Shown piece after piece: positions 1 to 10,975 of a stretch of 64,000 nucleotides of DNA (position 1 is the first letter of the stretch; each line of letters starts with the position of its first letter). The notes under the pieces are model-generated. The model saw only the letters and a list, made by a program, of their open reading frames with translations. It searched no databases and was not told where the DNA came from. Made by a program: the position numbers and the translations under genes. This stretch comes from Seiridium cupressi (Eukaryota; Ascomycota; Sordariomycetes; Amphisphaeriales; Sporocadaceae), in assembly GCA_036674765.1 (NCBI GenBank), contig JARVKI010000042.1, positions 186,001 through 250,000 of the forward strand, written 5' to 3'.

Positions 1-647
1 TTGAGGAAAGCATCGGCAATCCTTCCATTGATCCATGTAGTGATGATGTAGGGCGACGAGACATATGCGAACATTAGACCTCGATTCTTCAGCGATGATG
101 TGTCGGACACGAAAACGCTAATGATGTAAACAAAACCATTGTAACCGACCCAATAAAACACCTGGGCGGCCGCATAAGTCTCCACGTTCTGGCACGCAGC
201 CATCATGATGAGTCCTATTGTCATGCAGCAGACCATGAGAAAATAACCCTGCGGGCGTCCCCAAAGATCAATGATCTTGGCGAGCGGCAGCCGAAACAGA
301 CCGCCAACGAGACTGGACACGACGCCCGTGGTCGCTGTCAAAGGCACCGATGCGAAACTGCTGGTGACGTGGACCGACATCAGATTGGCGGTCCCCTCCT
401 GCATCGAGTTGACGAAGTAGATGATCCAGATGAGGACGTAGGCTGCGATGAGGTGGGACTTGGACCAGACCTTGGTCATGGCCTCAATGTCCTTGACGCC
501 CTCTTGCGCATCGCCGGAGATGGCATCGCTGTCAAAGCCGTCGTCTGGGTGCTGTGTCTTGTTGACGGCCTTCTCTGGCTCAACTGGGCGGGCGGGTTCC
601 TCTACCTCGGGCACCTCGGGCGGCGCGGTCCTGTTGAAGAATCTCAT
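1..647 (-). CDS. Siderophore-iron MFS transporter (SIT/MirB-like), 5' part
   Basis: Plasma-membrane MFS permease that would import ferric siderophores. The open frame runs from an ATG at 647 off the left edge of the window, giving 215 residues without an intron. Residues 1-60 are a hydrophilic cytosolic tail. The first membrane segment starts near residue 65 (HLIAAYVLIWIIYFVNSM). The stretch GGLFRLPLAKIIDLWGRPQG (about 115-134) and the following FYWVGYNG and DTSSLKNRGLMFAY blocks are hallmarks of the fungal siderophore transporter branch (Sit1/Arn, MirA/B/C). The substrate cannot be assigned from this part. The C-terminal half lies outside the window. A GATA-rich palindrome about 1 kb upstream may mediate iron repression. 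Family call is firm; the exact paralogue is not known. Confidence 0.88.
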   Translation of the reverse strand, partial: MRFFNRTAPPEVPEVEEPARPVEPEKAVNKTQHPDDGFDSDAISGDAQEGVKDIEAMTKVWSKSHLIAAYVLIWIIYFVNSMQEGTANLMSVHVTSSFASVPLTATTGVVSSLVGGLFRLPLAKIIDLWGRPQGYFLMVCCMTIGLIMMAACQNVETYAAAQVFYWVGYNGFVYIISVFVSDTSSLKNRGLMFAYVSSPYIITTWINGRIADAFL

Positions 648-3361
648 GGCGAGCAACAAGGGCGAGTGAACAGGAAAGCAGGATTTCACACGAGGAGCAA
701 CGCCTCTCGCGAGTTGATCCGTGATTCTTGAGCAAAATCAATGTGCTTGGTTCTTGGGAATATGCAAGGCGCAGCTGTGGTGAGGGATTGACAAGTTATT
801 TAAGTTGGCGCTGCCGACACATCCCAGCCCGCGCCCAGCCCGGGATACCCTAGTCCAATGGGGCCGTAGGATGGTGCGATTTGTGCTTGACGATGGACCC
901 TTGGCCACTGGCCGACTAATTATGTCACAGAATAGAGAAAGGACACGGAAATGCGATGCGATTTTCGCGACCAGGTTGGACTAGAAGGACTAAAATGGTT
1001 TTAGCCTTTGCTGAACTGGGCGATCAATGGGGTTCGGAGCGGAACAAGCAGCTGCAAGACGTTCAATGTTGTGGGGCCTTGCACCGAAGAATGGCACGAG
1101 TGGCTGGGGGCCATGGTTGTAAGTCATTGGGGAGAAAAAATAGAAGGATCCTGCAGCAAGCCTGCGAATGCTCTTGGCCTTGCAGCAGACCCCGCCTCAT
1201 CCTTGTTGCCAATTATTCCCTGCATGCGAGTTGCTAACGCCCCCCAACGAGGATTTACAGCGCTGTGCGCCTGGTTAGTGGCGGCCTGTAACGTAGTATT
1301 CCAGCACCGAGCCTTTCAAGCTGAGCTCTGGTATCGCCTCGGAACCCAATCGTTTGATACCAGCCCAGCAGCTCAACGGCCTGGAGCCGAACGCAAGCCG
1401 CCAGCACAGTCGCCTTACCGGTTCTCGACTCCCGAGAGTCTGGGTCAAAATCCACCCATTGGGCTCGATCGGGGAATTTCTGGTTTCAATGGTTCGATTT
1501 ACAGTAGCTGTTCTGGGGATCGAACTCGATCCGAGCTCCATCAGTCCAGTGCGACTGGGTGGCGTCCAGCGATGAGAGAACAGCTGTGCCCGAACCCTGC
1601 GCAAAAGCGGGGTGAGCGCTACAAAATTTTAATCAGATGGATAAGATAAATCTTTATCTGATGGATCCTGTCGACACTATTGGACGCGAGCTTCGCGCTA
1701 AAGAACGTTCGTCTCACCACCCCATTGCGTGTCTCCCATTTTTCATCGGACCATTTCCGGAGTCCCTGTCGTACCAGGAGCGACTGGTCGATGGCCAACT
1801 TACGGGCTCGCCGATGACGGGATGGAGGGAATTCGCATGAGGGACAAATCCAATCGGTCCATGGCAAGACTTTTGGCGCTTCCAGCCGACACGATAATTT
1901 AGGCCTAACGATCAACGGACTAGAATCCAGGCCTATTCCCAATACGGCGCCATACAGCGACCTTGAGTGTATTCTAGACGACTCGAATTTGAAGTCAATG
2001 GGGAATGATCACTCCTCGTATTGGCTCAACATGGGTTGCTTAATGCAGGGTTGGAAATCAAGTAAGGGACGACAGCATTTGAAGCATGCAATTGGAGCAT
2101 GTACACTCCGGGATCCCACAGTGCCCCATCGACCCTGAGGGCCGGGATCGTCCTATTATTTTCTAGCACTAGTGGCAGGGCTGACTCGATTGACATGTCC
2201 GTAGACTGATCTGCAACACTGCACGTCTACTTCCTAGCGAAGTGTGACGTAGGTAGAGATCTTCCCAAACTTGCGCAATGCGGCGGCAGAACCCCCTGAC
2301 GGTCACTAGGTTCTCGGGGATTTATGAGAGAATCACGACACCAATACCAGCCATAATTAGCATCAACGCGAGCTATCGCTATTAGCGAGCGTCGGGAGAT
2401 TGGTGCATCAAAATCTAGGTCTGGGAAGGAGGAAAACTCTGTGAGGCCATGCCAACAACCCGAGACTGAATACACCGTCGCGCAAAGTGAAAGAGCTGTC
2501 TCTTCCAGACGACGGCAAGGCTGCTCGTCTGGATGAGGCCTAATACTGGCAAAATGGTTGAGGGCTTCTTGCCAGGTGCATAGAGCTTTCTCGCTGGCTC
2601 GTATGTATAGCCAGTGATTTTTCTGCTGCTCGATTGCGGAATAACAAGTAGGAGATAGTGTCTTCTCCCTAATTGAAATCATTAGATTACACTTCATGAA
2701 AAGTAAGATATACGATCATGTATCTTCCAATCACCAAGGTCCTTGCGATCAGTCCTTCGGCTATAAAGGGCATAGACAACGCACCCAGTCTCGAGCCAAC
2801 TACATCTCTGATGATGGTGGCCTTCCATTGTATCACTGCATGAAGCCAACTTTCTTATGACATATGAAATGCTTGCGAGAATCAGCAATCTGCATGAGAG
2901 CCGCTCTTATCACACCATAATTAGTCAGCGCAATATCATTTCGCGTTAGTGCGTCGTATATACGAGCACATGCAGCGACCCTAAATCAACTACAGCTCGT
3001 CCATATCGATATCATGGAACAGCTATCTATCTTTCTGATCTACTACCGATCGCGGCACGTCTCCTCAGTCTGCAAGAATGTCGTTGATTGAACCGGAGTC
3101 AATGCCCTGAAGTAATGCCACCTTATCTCTGTCCCTTCTTTGTTTCCTCGAACCATGCTTGAAGCCGGCATTGCGAACCCAGCCGTCCTTAATATGACCA
3201 CGAAGCGATACGCGAATGTGTTAGGTAAGTGAGGCCGTTATGGATTGTTTTACTTTATTTTATTTTCTGTCTAAGATGGATGATTCGTTGTCTATTTAGC
3301 CGGTGCACCATCGCCGCCGATTCCATGAACTAGCCACAATGCGCGCCAAAGCCCTAGCACT
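648..3361. other. Intergenic region, no convincing gene
   Basis: About 2.7 kb between the siderophore transporter and the nitroreductase. It holds the GATA palindrome at 1632-1662. The longest open frames (1008-1649 plus, 2227-2697 minus) have no recognisable motif, no intron structure and no family resemblance, so I do not call them. Confidence 0.5.
1632..1662 (-). promoter_or_regulatory. Candidate iron-GATA (SreA-type) palindrome
   Basis: Inverted arms ATCAGAT (1632-1638) and ATCTGAT (1656-1662) flank closely spaced GATA cores. The right arm read on the minus strand is ATCAGATAA, which fits the extended SreA consensus ATCWGATAA known from Aspergillus iron genes. It lies about 1 kb upstream of the siderophore transporter start and on the same strand. 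Binding is inferred from the match only. Confidence 0.45.
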
Positions 3362-4111
3362 TTATTTGACAACCTTGAACGTCTCGCTGGTAGGTAGCTT
3401 CTCGGGAACCTCTGGGTGAGGTTGGGCCTCCTCGCCGAAGTTGAGGTGGGCCTTGAGCTTGTAGTCGTCGGGCACTTCGAGGAACTTCTTGAGGGCGACC
3501 TCGACGGGCGGAATGGCGTTCATGTGCTGCAGGTTGGCGCCAAAGCCTTCCAACTCGAGAGCGGTCCAGACGAGGATCTGGTGGATACCGGACGTGTGGT
3601 CCGCCCACTCGGGGAACATGTGTGCGGATGCCTTGTGGGTGTTCTGTGCCTCCTTGACGGTGGTACCGCGCTCCCAGAAGACGACCTGTGGAAACTTTGT
3701 CAGCACGTGATTGCGGGGTTGGAGGGGGATCGTGATGTGGGGTGATGGAGGGACGAATGGTAAATTGATCGCAAGATTGGCATCGGCTGTCAAGAAATGA
3801 CTTACGGAACCGTAGGCATTCTGGAAAGCCTGGAATCTAGGGTACATGGCATCCCAAGCACCAGCACCCTTGAGAATGCCCTCTGACTCTTTGATGACGA
3901 TGTCCCAGAGTTGCTTGTGCTTTTCGCCGAGAACCAGAGTGACGCGGGTGGACTGCGTGTTGTACGAAGAAGGAGCGAAGGACAGAACCTCCTTGACGAT
4001 CTCCTCGACGCGGCTGTCGGGCACAGGTGATGAAGCCTTCAGACCGTAGACGGTGCGGCGGTACTTGGCAGCGGCCAAGAACTGGTCAGCAGAGATCTTG
4101 GGGGCAGACAT
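3362..4111 (-). CDS. Nitroreductase family protein (Hbn1/Frm2-like)
   Basis: Small FMN-dependent nitroreductase-like oxidoreductase of the fungal Hbn1/Frm2 group. Yeast members are linked to lipid signalling and oxidative or nitro-compound stress. Two exons: 4111-3806 and 3685-3362, joined across a GTAAGT...CAG intron of 120 bases, giving 209 residues (family about 190-210). Start chosen at the MSAPKIS methionine because the frame upstream of it (to 4231) is unconserved 5' leader. Recognisable blocks are AAAKYRRTVYGLK near residues 12-24, SFAPSSYNTQSTR near 45-57, GAWDAMYPRFQAFQNAYG near 85-101, the exon-junction VVFWERG, and NLQHMNAIP near 160-170. No lesions are seen. The substrate is unknown. 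Confidence 0.88.
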   Translation of the reverse strand: MSAPKISADQFLAAAKYRRTVYGLKASSPVPDSRVEEIVKEVLSFAPSSYNTQSTRVTLVLGEKHKQLWDIVIKESEGILKGAGAWDAMYPRFQAFQNAYGSVSHFLTADANLAINLPFVPPSPHITIPLQPRNHVLTKFPQVVFWERGTTVKEAQNTHKASAHMFPEWADHTSGIHQILVWTALELEGFGANLQHMNAIPPVEVALKKFLEVPDDYKLKAHLNFGEEAQPHPEVPEKLPTSETFKVVK

Positions 4112-7100
4112 GATGCTGATTTCGGAACGAAAGGGGTCGCAGATGTGAAGTTTCAGGGTAGGCGAGATGGATCTCAAAGGCGGTTTTATTTCTACGAGTA
4201 TCTGAAGTGATGAATTGAAGGAAGAGGACAACTTCGATTAGGGTTCGCGGTAAGAATGAAAGTCTTATATGTGAGGGGATCACCAAGGCAACCTCGACGC
4301 GGAGAGTGACGTTAGTAAGACCTTATGGAGCGTCAGCACGCCACAGCACAGTTAGGCTTTCCCATCATGCCTCTTGCGTCCGCTGGGCTGCATTAGTAGA
4401 GGGAACCTTTCAACACCTGCCAGCTGCGCAGCTTCCACAGGCCAACGGTGTTCCCCAAGTGCTCAGCGCATTGCTCAGCATATGTCAGCCCCTGTGCAAT
4501 ACGTTCAGTCAGGGTCTTCCGGTTGATAAGCTTTACAAAGACACGCTAGTCCTGGCCGGGGAGTTGCGCCCCACAAGAAAAGACTCGCTGCACTGCTTGT
4601 TCATGATCTAAATTCATGGTGTATAGTTGATAATCACTGTCCAAGCATTCAATCTTTCCAAAGTATATCCTCTAAATTGAGTCAGAGGTACCAAAGGCAG
4701 GTTGGGTATTGTGTGGTTGTCCGACGTAGCCATCATGAGAAGAGATCACGGCCTTGATTTCGAGCCTCTGCTTACACTAAAGGGGTTGAGGCGGGGTAGC
4801 TTGGCCTAAGACATCAGCGCAGGTTTTCTCTGTCCACTACAATGTACCGACTGGAATTCGGATCCGAGATGATACCAGGCTGTTGGCGTTGGGGACGCTC
4901 ACTGTGCTCGGATGAGTACCGATCTCCCAAAAAGTTCTGCCCTCTCGACACATTGTGCTTTACTCTGCCAACAGTTTCTATCAACAAACCTTACAAAGAC
5001 GATTCAAGTGCTCTTTCTGATAGACTGTCCGCTGCCCGCTGGTTTCGAATTCAAATAGGACTTATGAGAGAGAGAACAACAGGTTGCCTAATAAACTTGA
5101 TCTCACCGAATCAGAAGACAGTCCGGAATATATCTTGTATCAATGCGATATCCCGCGAATACGATGCATCAACAACTAGTCGTGCTTGGTCAATTAAGTA
5201 CAACGTACCTGTAATGTATCCCAAAGCACTGCTATCACTGCAATGGTCGTTGAGTAGCAGCACGCGAGTCGGAGGGATGTTTACGCAATTGTATAGACAA
5301 GTCCCTCTTTGATTTGTGGCTACATTGTAGGAGACATGGATTTGTCTGGCTTGAAATTGTGGGTCTGTCTCATTGGCCCTGCCCCGAAATCGTGCACTCA
5401 GCAGTGTGACAGTGTTCTCAATGTCCATTCTCAGGTTACTGATTAGCGCTCAAATAGACCCAAATGCCGCACCAAATAAATTCGATGCTGGGCAATTCAT
5501 TAACCCACCATATGTCCAACCAGGCTTGGCTATTTTATCAAACTGCAGAATTGACATACAATCATAAATCTGTTGAGTAGGACGGGGTTACAACGACCAT
5601 TTGATCTAGTGCTAGATAGCATGAACAGCAATGAGCAAAATGCGGCGCTGATGCAACTGGTAGCAAGCAATCTCGGGCCTTTTTATTTTTATTTTTTTAT
5701 TTTTATTCTTTATGGACATATATTTTCAGCGCGTTTGACTAGTCCGTGTACTCGAAGCATGGTTGTATGCGAAGTATAACCTAGCAAGCATAGCTCAACG
5801 CATCACCAGGAGAGGTTGTTGAATGCGTCGTAGGTATGCGCAATCATCTACTTGCTTCTCGCACTTCGAGAACTATATAGTTCTTGTTTCAAGTCCAGCT
5901 AATACTAGTGATGACTTAGTATACCAAGAAAAGTTCCATATCATTTCAGGGAGGGCGATGAAAGCTCAGTGTGTTAGGGGTTGGGGGTGGGAGGATCAGA
6001 ATAGCGACATAATAGCTATAAGCAGCTCAGAGTTAGCATATGATACTTCACTCGTTTGAGTTATAATACCATGTATATGCAATGTTACCATTGCCAATTA
6101 GCCATCGTCTTTGCAGCCTTCTGCTCTGCAACACATATCATAGATTCTGCAATCTTGTTGTCCTAGGCCTGTATTATTTAAACTCTAGCATCTTAGATGA
6201 TTCGTGGTAGGCGTCCCATATTCACCATTCCAATCCCAGCTAACCCGTTCCATTTAAATGTTCGGAATCACTATAATCACACGCTATCGCGGTTAAATCG
6301 TATTCTCCTAAGCATGATTGTATGCCGGCTGGTAAGTCGGAAAGATCATCGACCCTTACTCGTTAGCCCGGAACGAGACCCCATTGCAGCAAGCAAAGGC
6401 ATCTCGGAGGAGTTTCCCGTCATATTCGCCAGACAGGCTCGAAATAGCGTCATTACTACATGAGTAGATTGGCAGGGCACCACGCTCCTGGGGCTTGTAC
6501 TGTAGGATATCCCCCATTTCCTTTGCGTCGGTATACCTCAATATCACACTCACGCACATGCACGTCAATGTGCATCCTCGGCAGTTGATAAGCTGAAGTT
6601 TGTTATTTCGCAGAAATCTTGAGGCTATTCACATGATTAGGCTCCGCACTCGACCACTTTGCAACCACCTCGCAGCCTTCATGTAGACTGACGTCTGGGT
6701 CTCTATCGCATCACTTTCAATAAATACTCGCCATCGATCATCCGGCCAGCTGGTTGGTCCGTACCTGCCAAGATCCACCAACCATGAATTGCGACGCCCA
6801 TCCAAAATGCATGCTGTCAGACAAATAAACCCCCTGTTGACCACTTGTTAACCGGGGCAAGGATCCTTGGGCTTGTCAGCCCAATTTTATCCATTCAAGT
6901 TCGAAGGAACAGAATTTTATCACGCGCCACTCGAAAAATAGTCTTTGTCGCGCGTCACTTCATAGGACCTTTTTGCGTTGTTTCCAGGATATATCACAGT
7001 CAGAAGACATGCAGTAGCCGTCTACGCCCGTCACGGCTGCGAATGGCGTCAGTACCTTACCATTGCTCGCCATGTTAGCGCCACATTCACTCCAGAGAAA

Positions 7101-8026
7101 TAAAATAAAGAATCCCTCAATAGAAATTGGCTTGCTCCTTTGGCGGCTTTGCGGAGCGGCATTCTATCTTCCCCGCCCGGAATATGCACGACCACTTACA
7201 TTTTCCTCAAGGCCTATGACCCAAGCGACATGTATGCAACCTATTAGAGCGATGGGATGGTGATTTCGACGCCCTGGATCATCTTACGAGAGGGCTGCGT
7301 GCGTTGTCTTGTGGTTGGGAGGTTGGCGGGTCCACGGCTCTCGGTGGTCAAGCTTCTCCCTCAAGTCATACCCCACACAGGGGTGTGGTTGAGTAACTGG
7401 CGACTCTTGAGCGTCCCATTACACAATGTAAAGAAATTCCATGCCTTCCGTGATTCCCCTGCTCTTTCCACTGCCAAGTCTTGAGGCAAGCTGGCCCCCG
7501 TGTCAAAGAGAAAGGTAGTATCTTTGCGTGGCGCGGGATGCGATATAGTCAGACGCCGACCAGAAAAAGTGATCATCGGCAAAGTGGTGTGGCTCAACTA
7601 ATGATGGATGCATTGTTATGTTTCTTTTGCCTGACGTTGTACTTGTGGGGCGGCGCAATGATAATGCCTCCATTCAGAGTCATTAGTTTCAAGTCGTGGT
7701 GGCACAGTCTAAGCAGGAATCATTCCTGCCCGGCCGCTTACGCGAGAACTATTGACTAGAAATTGTGTGTGACGCATGGAGACCTGGGTGTCAGCACGCC
7801 ATCGTTCGTATGATAGGGAGGCTGTAGAGGATAGAGCGGAAGTCGGTCGAGGTCGTGATTATAAAAGGGTCGGTAATTGTCTTGGTCTCATCTGGTGGGA
7901 ATCGATGGTTAGACAACACTCGCCTTAATAGCTGTCGTATCTTGCCAACGGTGCGCTCTTATTCTGCCAGCCTATCTGAAATACTTCCACCTCCTTATTG
8001 AAACATCGTCGTCTACTACCGTCAAT
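4112..8026. other. Long gene-poor region
   Basis: Nearly 4 kb with only short overlapping open frames (the longest is 4842-5312 plus, 156 codons) that match no family I recognise. Part of 5570-6600 is visibly AT-rich. The last 250 bases are the cutinase promoter. Confidence 0.5.
7860..7867 (+). promoter_or_regulatory. TATA box of the cutinase gene
   Basis: TATAAAAG lies 160 bases upstream of the cutinase ATG, a usual distance for a fungal core promoter with a leader of roughly 100 bases. Position and motif only. Confidence 0.5.
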
Positions 8027-8758
8027 ATGAAGTTCTCCATGTCTCTTCTCTCTTTGGCCTTTGTGTCAAGCGTCATCGCCAGTCCCATCAACTTCGATCG
8101 CGCGGTCGATGGATTCGAGGATCTCGAGGCAAGGCAGTCTACCAGCCTCACTGCGAACGAGTTTACTAGCGATGGCTGTAAAAGTGTCGTCTTGATCTTC
8201 GCTCGTGGCACGGCCCAACTCGGTAACCTGGTATGTAGCTTCTGGTCCACACCTAGTCTCTGAAAGATGTATTAAAATGTTCTGCAGGGTGCAACTCCAG
8301 GGCTTCAATTGTACAATCAGATAAAATCCGCTCTTGGATCTTCCACTGTTGCTGTCCAGGGCGTCAACTATGACGCCGTCGCCCATGGCACCTTGCCTGA
8401 AGGCGTGGACGCAACCGCCGCGGCGAACATGGCGACGCTGATCACCACTGTGGCCAACACCTGTCCCAGTGCCAAGATCGTGCTGTCGGGCTATAGTCAG
8501 GGCGCTGCGATGGTCCATGCGAGTGTCAAGCGAGTCACGGCTGCGGTGAAGGCTCGTGTCAACGCTGCGGTCACTTTTGGAGACACGCGCAACACGCAGG
8601 ATGCTGGGACAATTCCCGGAATCTCGGCTGACAAGACCCTGATAATTTGTAATGATGGTGATCTAGTCTGTGATGGCACATTGACAATCACGGCGGCACA
8701 TCTGGCTTATGGGCCCCGGGTTCCGGAAGCGGTCTCCTTCATAGTATCGAAGGTTTGA
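8027..8758 (+). CDS. Cutinase (CE5 family), secreted
   Basis: Secreted serine esterase that hydrolyses cutin and related polyesters. Two exons, 8027-8230 and 8288-8758, split by a 57-base GTATGT...CAG intron in phase 0, encode 224 residues, the normal cutinase size. Residues 1-18 are a signal peptide (MKFSMSLLSLAFVSSVIA). The catalytic triad is visible: Ser138 in GYSQGA, Asp193 in the GDLVC block, and His206 in AHLAYG. The four cysteines expected for two disulphides are present (GCKS, TCPS, IICN, LVCD). The oxyanion loop reads FARGTAQLGN in place of the common FARGST-type. All lesions are absent, so I expect an active enzyme. A TATA box sits 160 bases upstream. Confidence 0.95.
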
Positions 8759-9891
8759 GTAGAAAGACAAACCAAGGTAGATGAAAGTGTCAACGGGTCG
8801 GGCAGGCGGTCGATGTCGTAGAAGTGTGCAGAGGAAGGTCGAGGTGGACTAGTCAGATTGTCGGGCGGAACGGACGGTATGGTAGAGACGTATACGAATG
8901 GTTCGTAGCTGGAGTTGACTTTTAGTTAATGCTTCCATAGTTTCGATTTTGTCAGTGTCAATTATTTAACAGAGCTCGTTTCCATTTCATCATTCTTCTC
9001 CGAGATGTTGTCTTCTAAGTTCAATTTTCTCGCTTGATAGGGTGTTTGGAGATAAGAATGGAAGGTGACACCGTCAAAACCTAGCGAGCAGCCTATATCA
9101 ACGCTCATTACTGGAGCCTTTGCAGTTACCTTCCTAAGCAGGTAACCAGCGCCAGCAAGTCGCTGCTAACCACAACGGATATTACCAGATTATGTACATC
9201 ATTTAAATTCAAAGGAAGATCGCCGCGACAAGTGACGTCGAAACTTCTACCTGCTCCGATATGCCCAATCTGGTCTCCACCGTGACTGATCCGTTCGGCT
9301 TGCCTGCGTTTGAGGCAGCGGAGATAATACCACTTGCTGTCCTAGGAACTTCGGAGACTGATGTTTTGTGCAAATGCATCACTCTGGGCATTGTGTATTC
9401 AGGCTGTCCCTCCATTAATACTCTGAGCGGTATACATCATCAAAGTTAGGTACTGCCGAGGCGGTCCAAACCAGCTAATATGGCAGCCATTTTGTGCCAG
9501 TTAACATCTTGAGAGATTTGTCGCCTGGACTGTGCTACATCATTCTAGTGCATTTCCCCAATATGATACTAGCACTTTGTTAAACGTCAAACAGTGCCCT
9601 GGAAGAGTCGTGGATGGCAAACTCCATATCATGTCCAAGACTGTTGATCTGTTTCCCCAGGTTATAGGTCGTGTCTGTGCCACAGATAGTCTCTAAATGT
9701 ATCCTCAATCAATACCTTAATATATGAAATTGCCCTTGAGATTCCTGAAACTACAGAGGAAACCCACCGTCGAAAGCAATCCAAGCCACTAACTAGTCCT
9801 AGTGCCCTTATACTTGGTCCAAAATGCGTTATTGTTTATAGCTAGTCCAGACAATCTCTACTCTATGACCAGCCTATTAGCTATGAACTCT
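8759..9891. other. Intergenic region
   Basis: Cutinase 3' flank followed by unassigned sequence up to the lactonase pseudogene. I see no gene here. Confidence 0.5.
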
Positions 9892-10830
9892 TTACTGAAA
9901 AGGCGGGCTCAGAGCATTAGACACCCTGCTTGGCCGTCTATTCTGTAGCTGCTCTTGAATGTCCCAATCCCAGATAACAGCCATAGGCCCATTTTGCAGC
10001 TTGGTATCAAATGCGCCCGACGTCAGATTCCCCACCACACCCTCCTCAAGGAATCCAGTATCCACATTTCTTTTAAATATTAGGATATTCTTGCTAACCT
10101 CATTCGCGACTGCAATCTATCTGTTCTCCCCATCCCGGCTTAACTAGAAGTGGCGGGGGATCTCAGCGTATTTCGAGCTCTGGCCCAGATATTTCAACGG
10201 TTGGTATGAGAGCTCAGTCTGCTGCACAGAGAAGATGGCTAACGAATCGGCATTGTAGGACACAGTATTCCGACTCGAAACGTAAAGAAAGCGTCCATCA
10301 CTCGATAGAGCCAGCTCGGAGGCCATATGATCGTTGTTCGACTCGGTACGATTAGAACCTGGGCCTAAAGTCGACGCGGTTCGGAGCAGCGTGTTATCGA
10401 GGGTTGGCGGTGTCGTGGCATTAGTGAGAGAAGAAGATAATTTGGTGCGGTTGTGATCATCGTTGTCGTGTCCGGACATACTAAACGCCCGGATGGTCTT
10501 ATTGGTCTTGCTCACTACATACATTATCGTGGTCTTGGTATCGGCCACCTAGTAGGTTCCATGACGAGGACCTGTGCCAAGAGGAAGAGTGATGTTTTCC
10601 ATCAGCCGAAAGTCGTAACCTCCATTTGGAAGTGACAAGATCTGGTACATATAGACGAGATCTCCGCCCCGGCCCACTGGATTTCACGGTAGTTAGATCA
10701 CCATCCTCAATCAAAACACATTCTGACCACCAGACTTGCCTCCTGGTGCTCAGCCACAGGAGCAGTTTTGTTTCCCTGATTTTGGCGATACCGGTGCCAG
10801 CAGCCGAACACGTTTTCTACCCGGTGGTTT
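9892..10830 (-). pseudogene. Lactonase, seven-bladed beta-propeller family, pseudogene
   Basis: Decayed member of the 6-phosphogluconolactonase-like (PF10282) family. The frame on the minus strand carries family blocks in the right order: GGDLVYMYQIL, GTGPRHGTY, ASELALSSDGRFLYVSSRN with SLAIFSV (10210-10330), then PRHF, IAVANEVSKNILIFKRNV and NGPMAVIWD before a terminal TAA at 9892-9894. Three TAG codons interrupt it: one right after GTGPRHGTY, one at 10144-10146 after PRHF, and one 10 codons later. All three lie in one reading frame, so the breaks are point mutations, not indels. The N-terminal part above about 10700 is degraded beyond safe reading. No functional product is expected. Confidence 0.75.
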
Positions 10831-10892
10831 AGGACCCTTGTCCAAATCCTTCCTGCCATTCTCCTGACCCGTAAGTACCTTTAAAAATGGAA

Positions 10893-10975
10893 TTTCTTCT
10901 TCTTCTTTTTGTTTCTTTTTTTTTCTTCTCTTTTTCCTTCTTCTTTTCCTCTTCCTTCTTTTCTTTCTTTTCTTA
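10893..10975 (+). repeat. Pyrimidine (TTC/T-rich) tract
   Basis: About 83 bases that are almost purely C and T on the plus strand, mostly TTC and T runs. Such tracts are common in fungal promoters, but I find no convincing gene downstream on the plus strand. Confidence 0.8.

Noticed and set aside
1008..1649. 213-codon open frame on the plus strand
   Set aside because: No family motif, no membrane or signal feature, atypical composition, and overlapped by equally long frames on the other strand.
2227..2697. 156-codon open frame on the minus strand
   Set aside because: Longest frame in the gap, but no recognisable motif or intron signal, so I cannot support a gene.
4842..5312. 156-codon open frame on the plus strand
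   Set aside because: No conserved features; composition resembles translated non-coding DNA.
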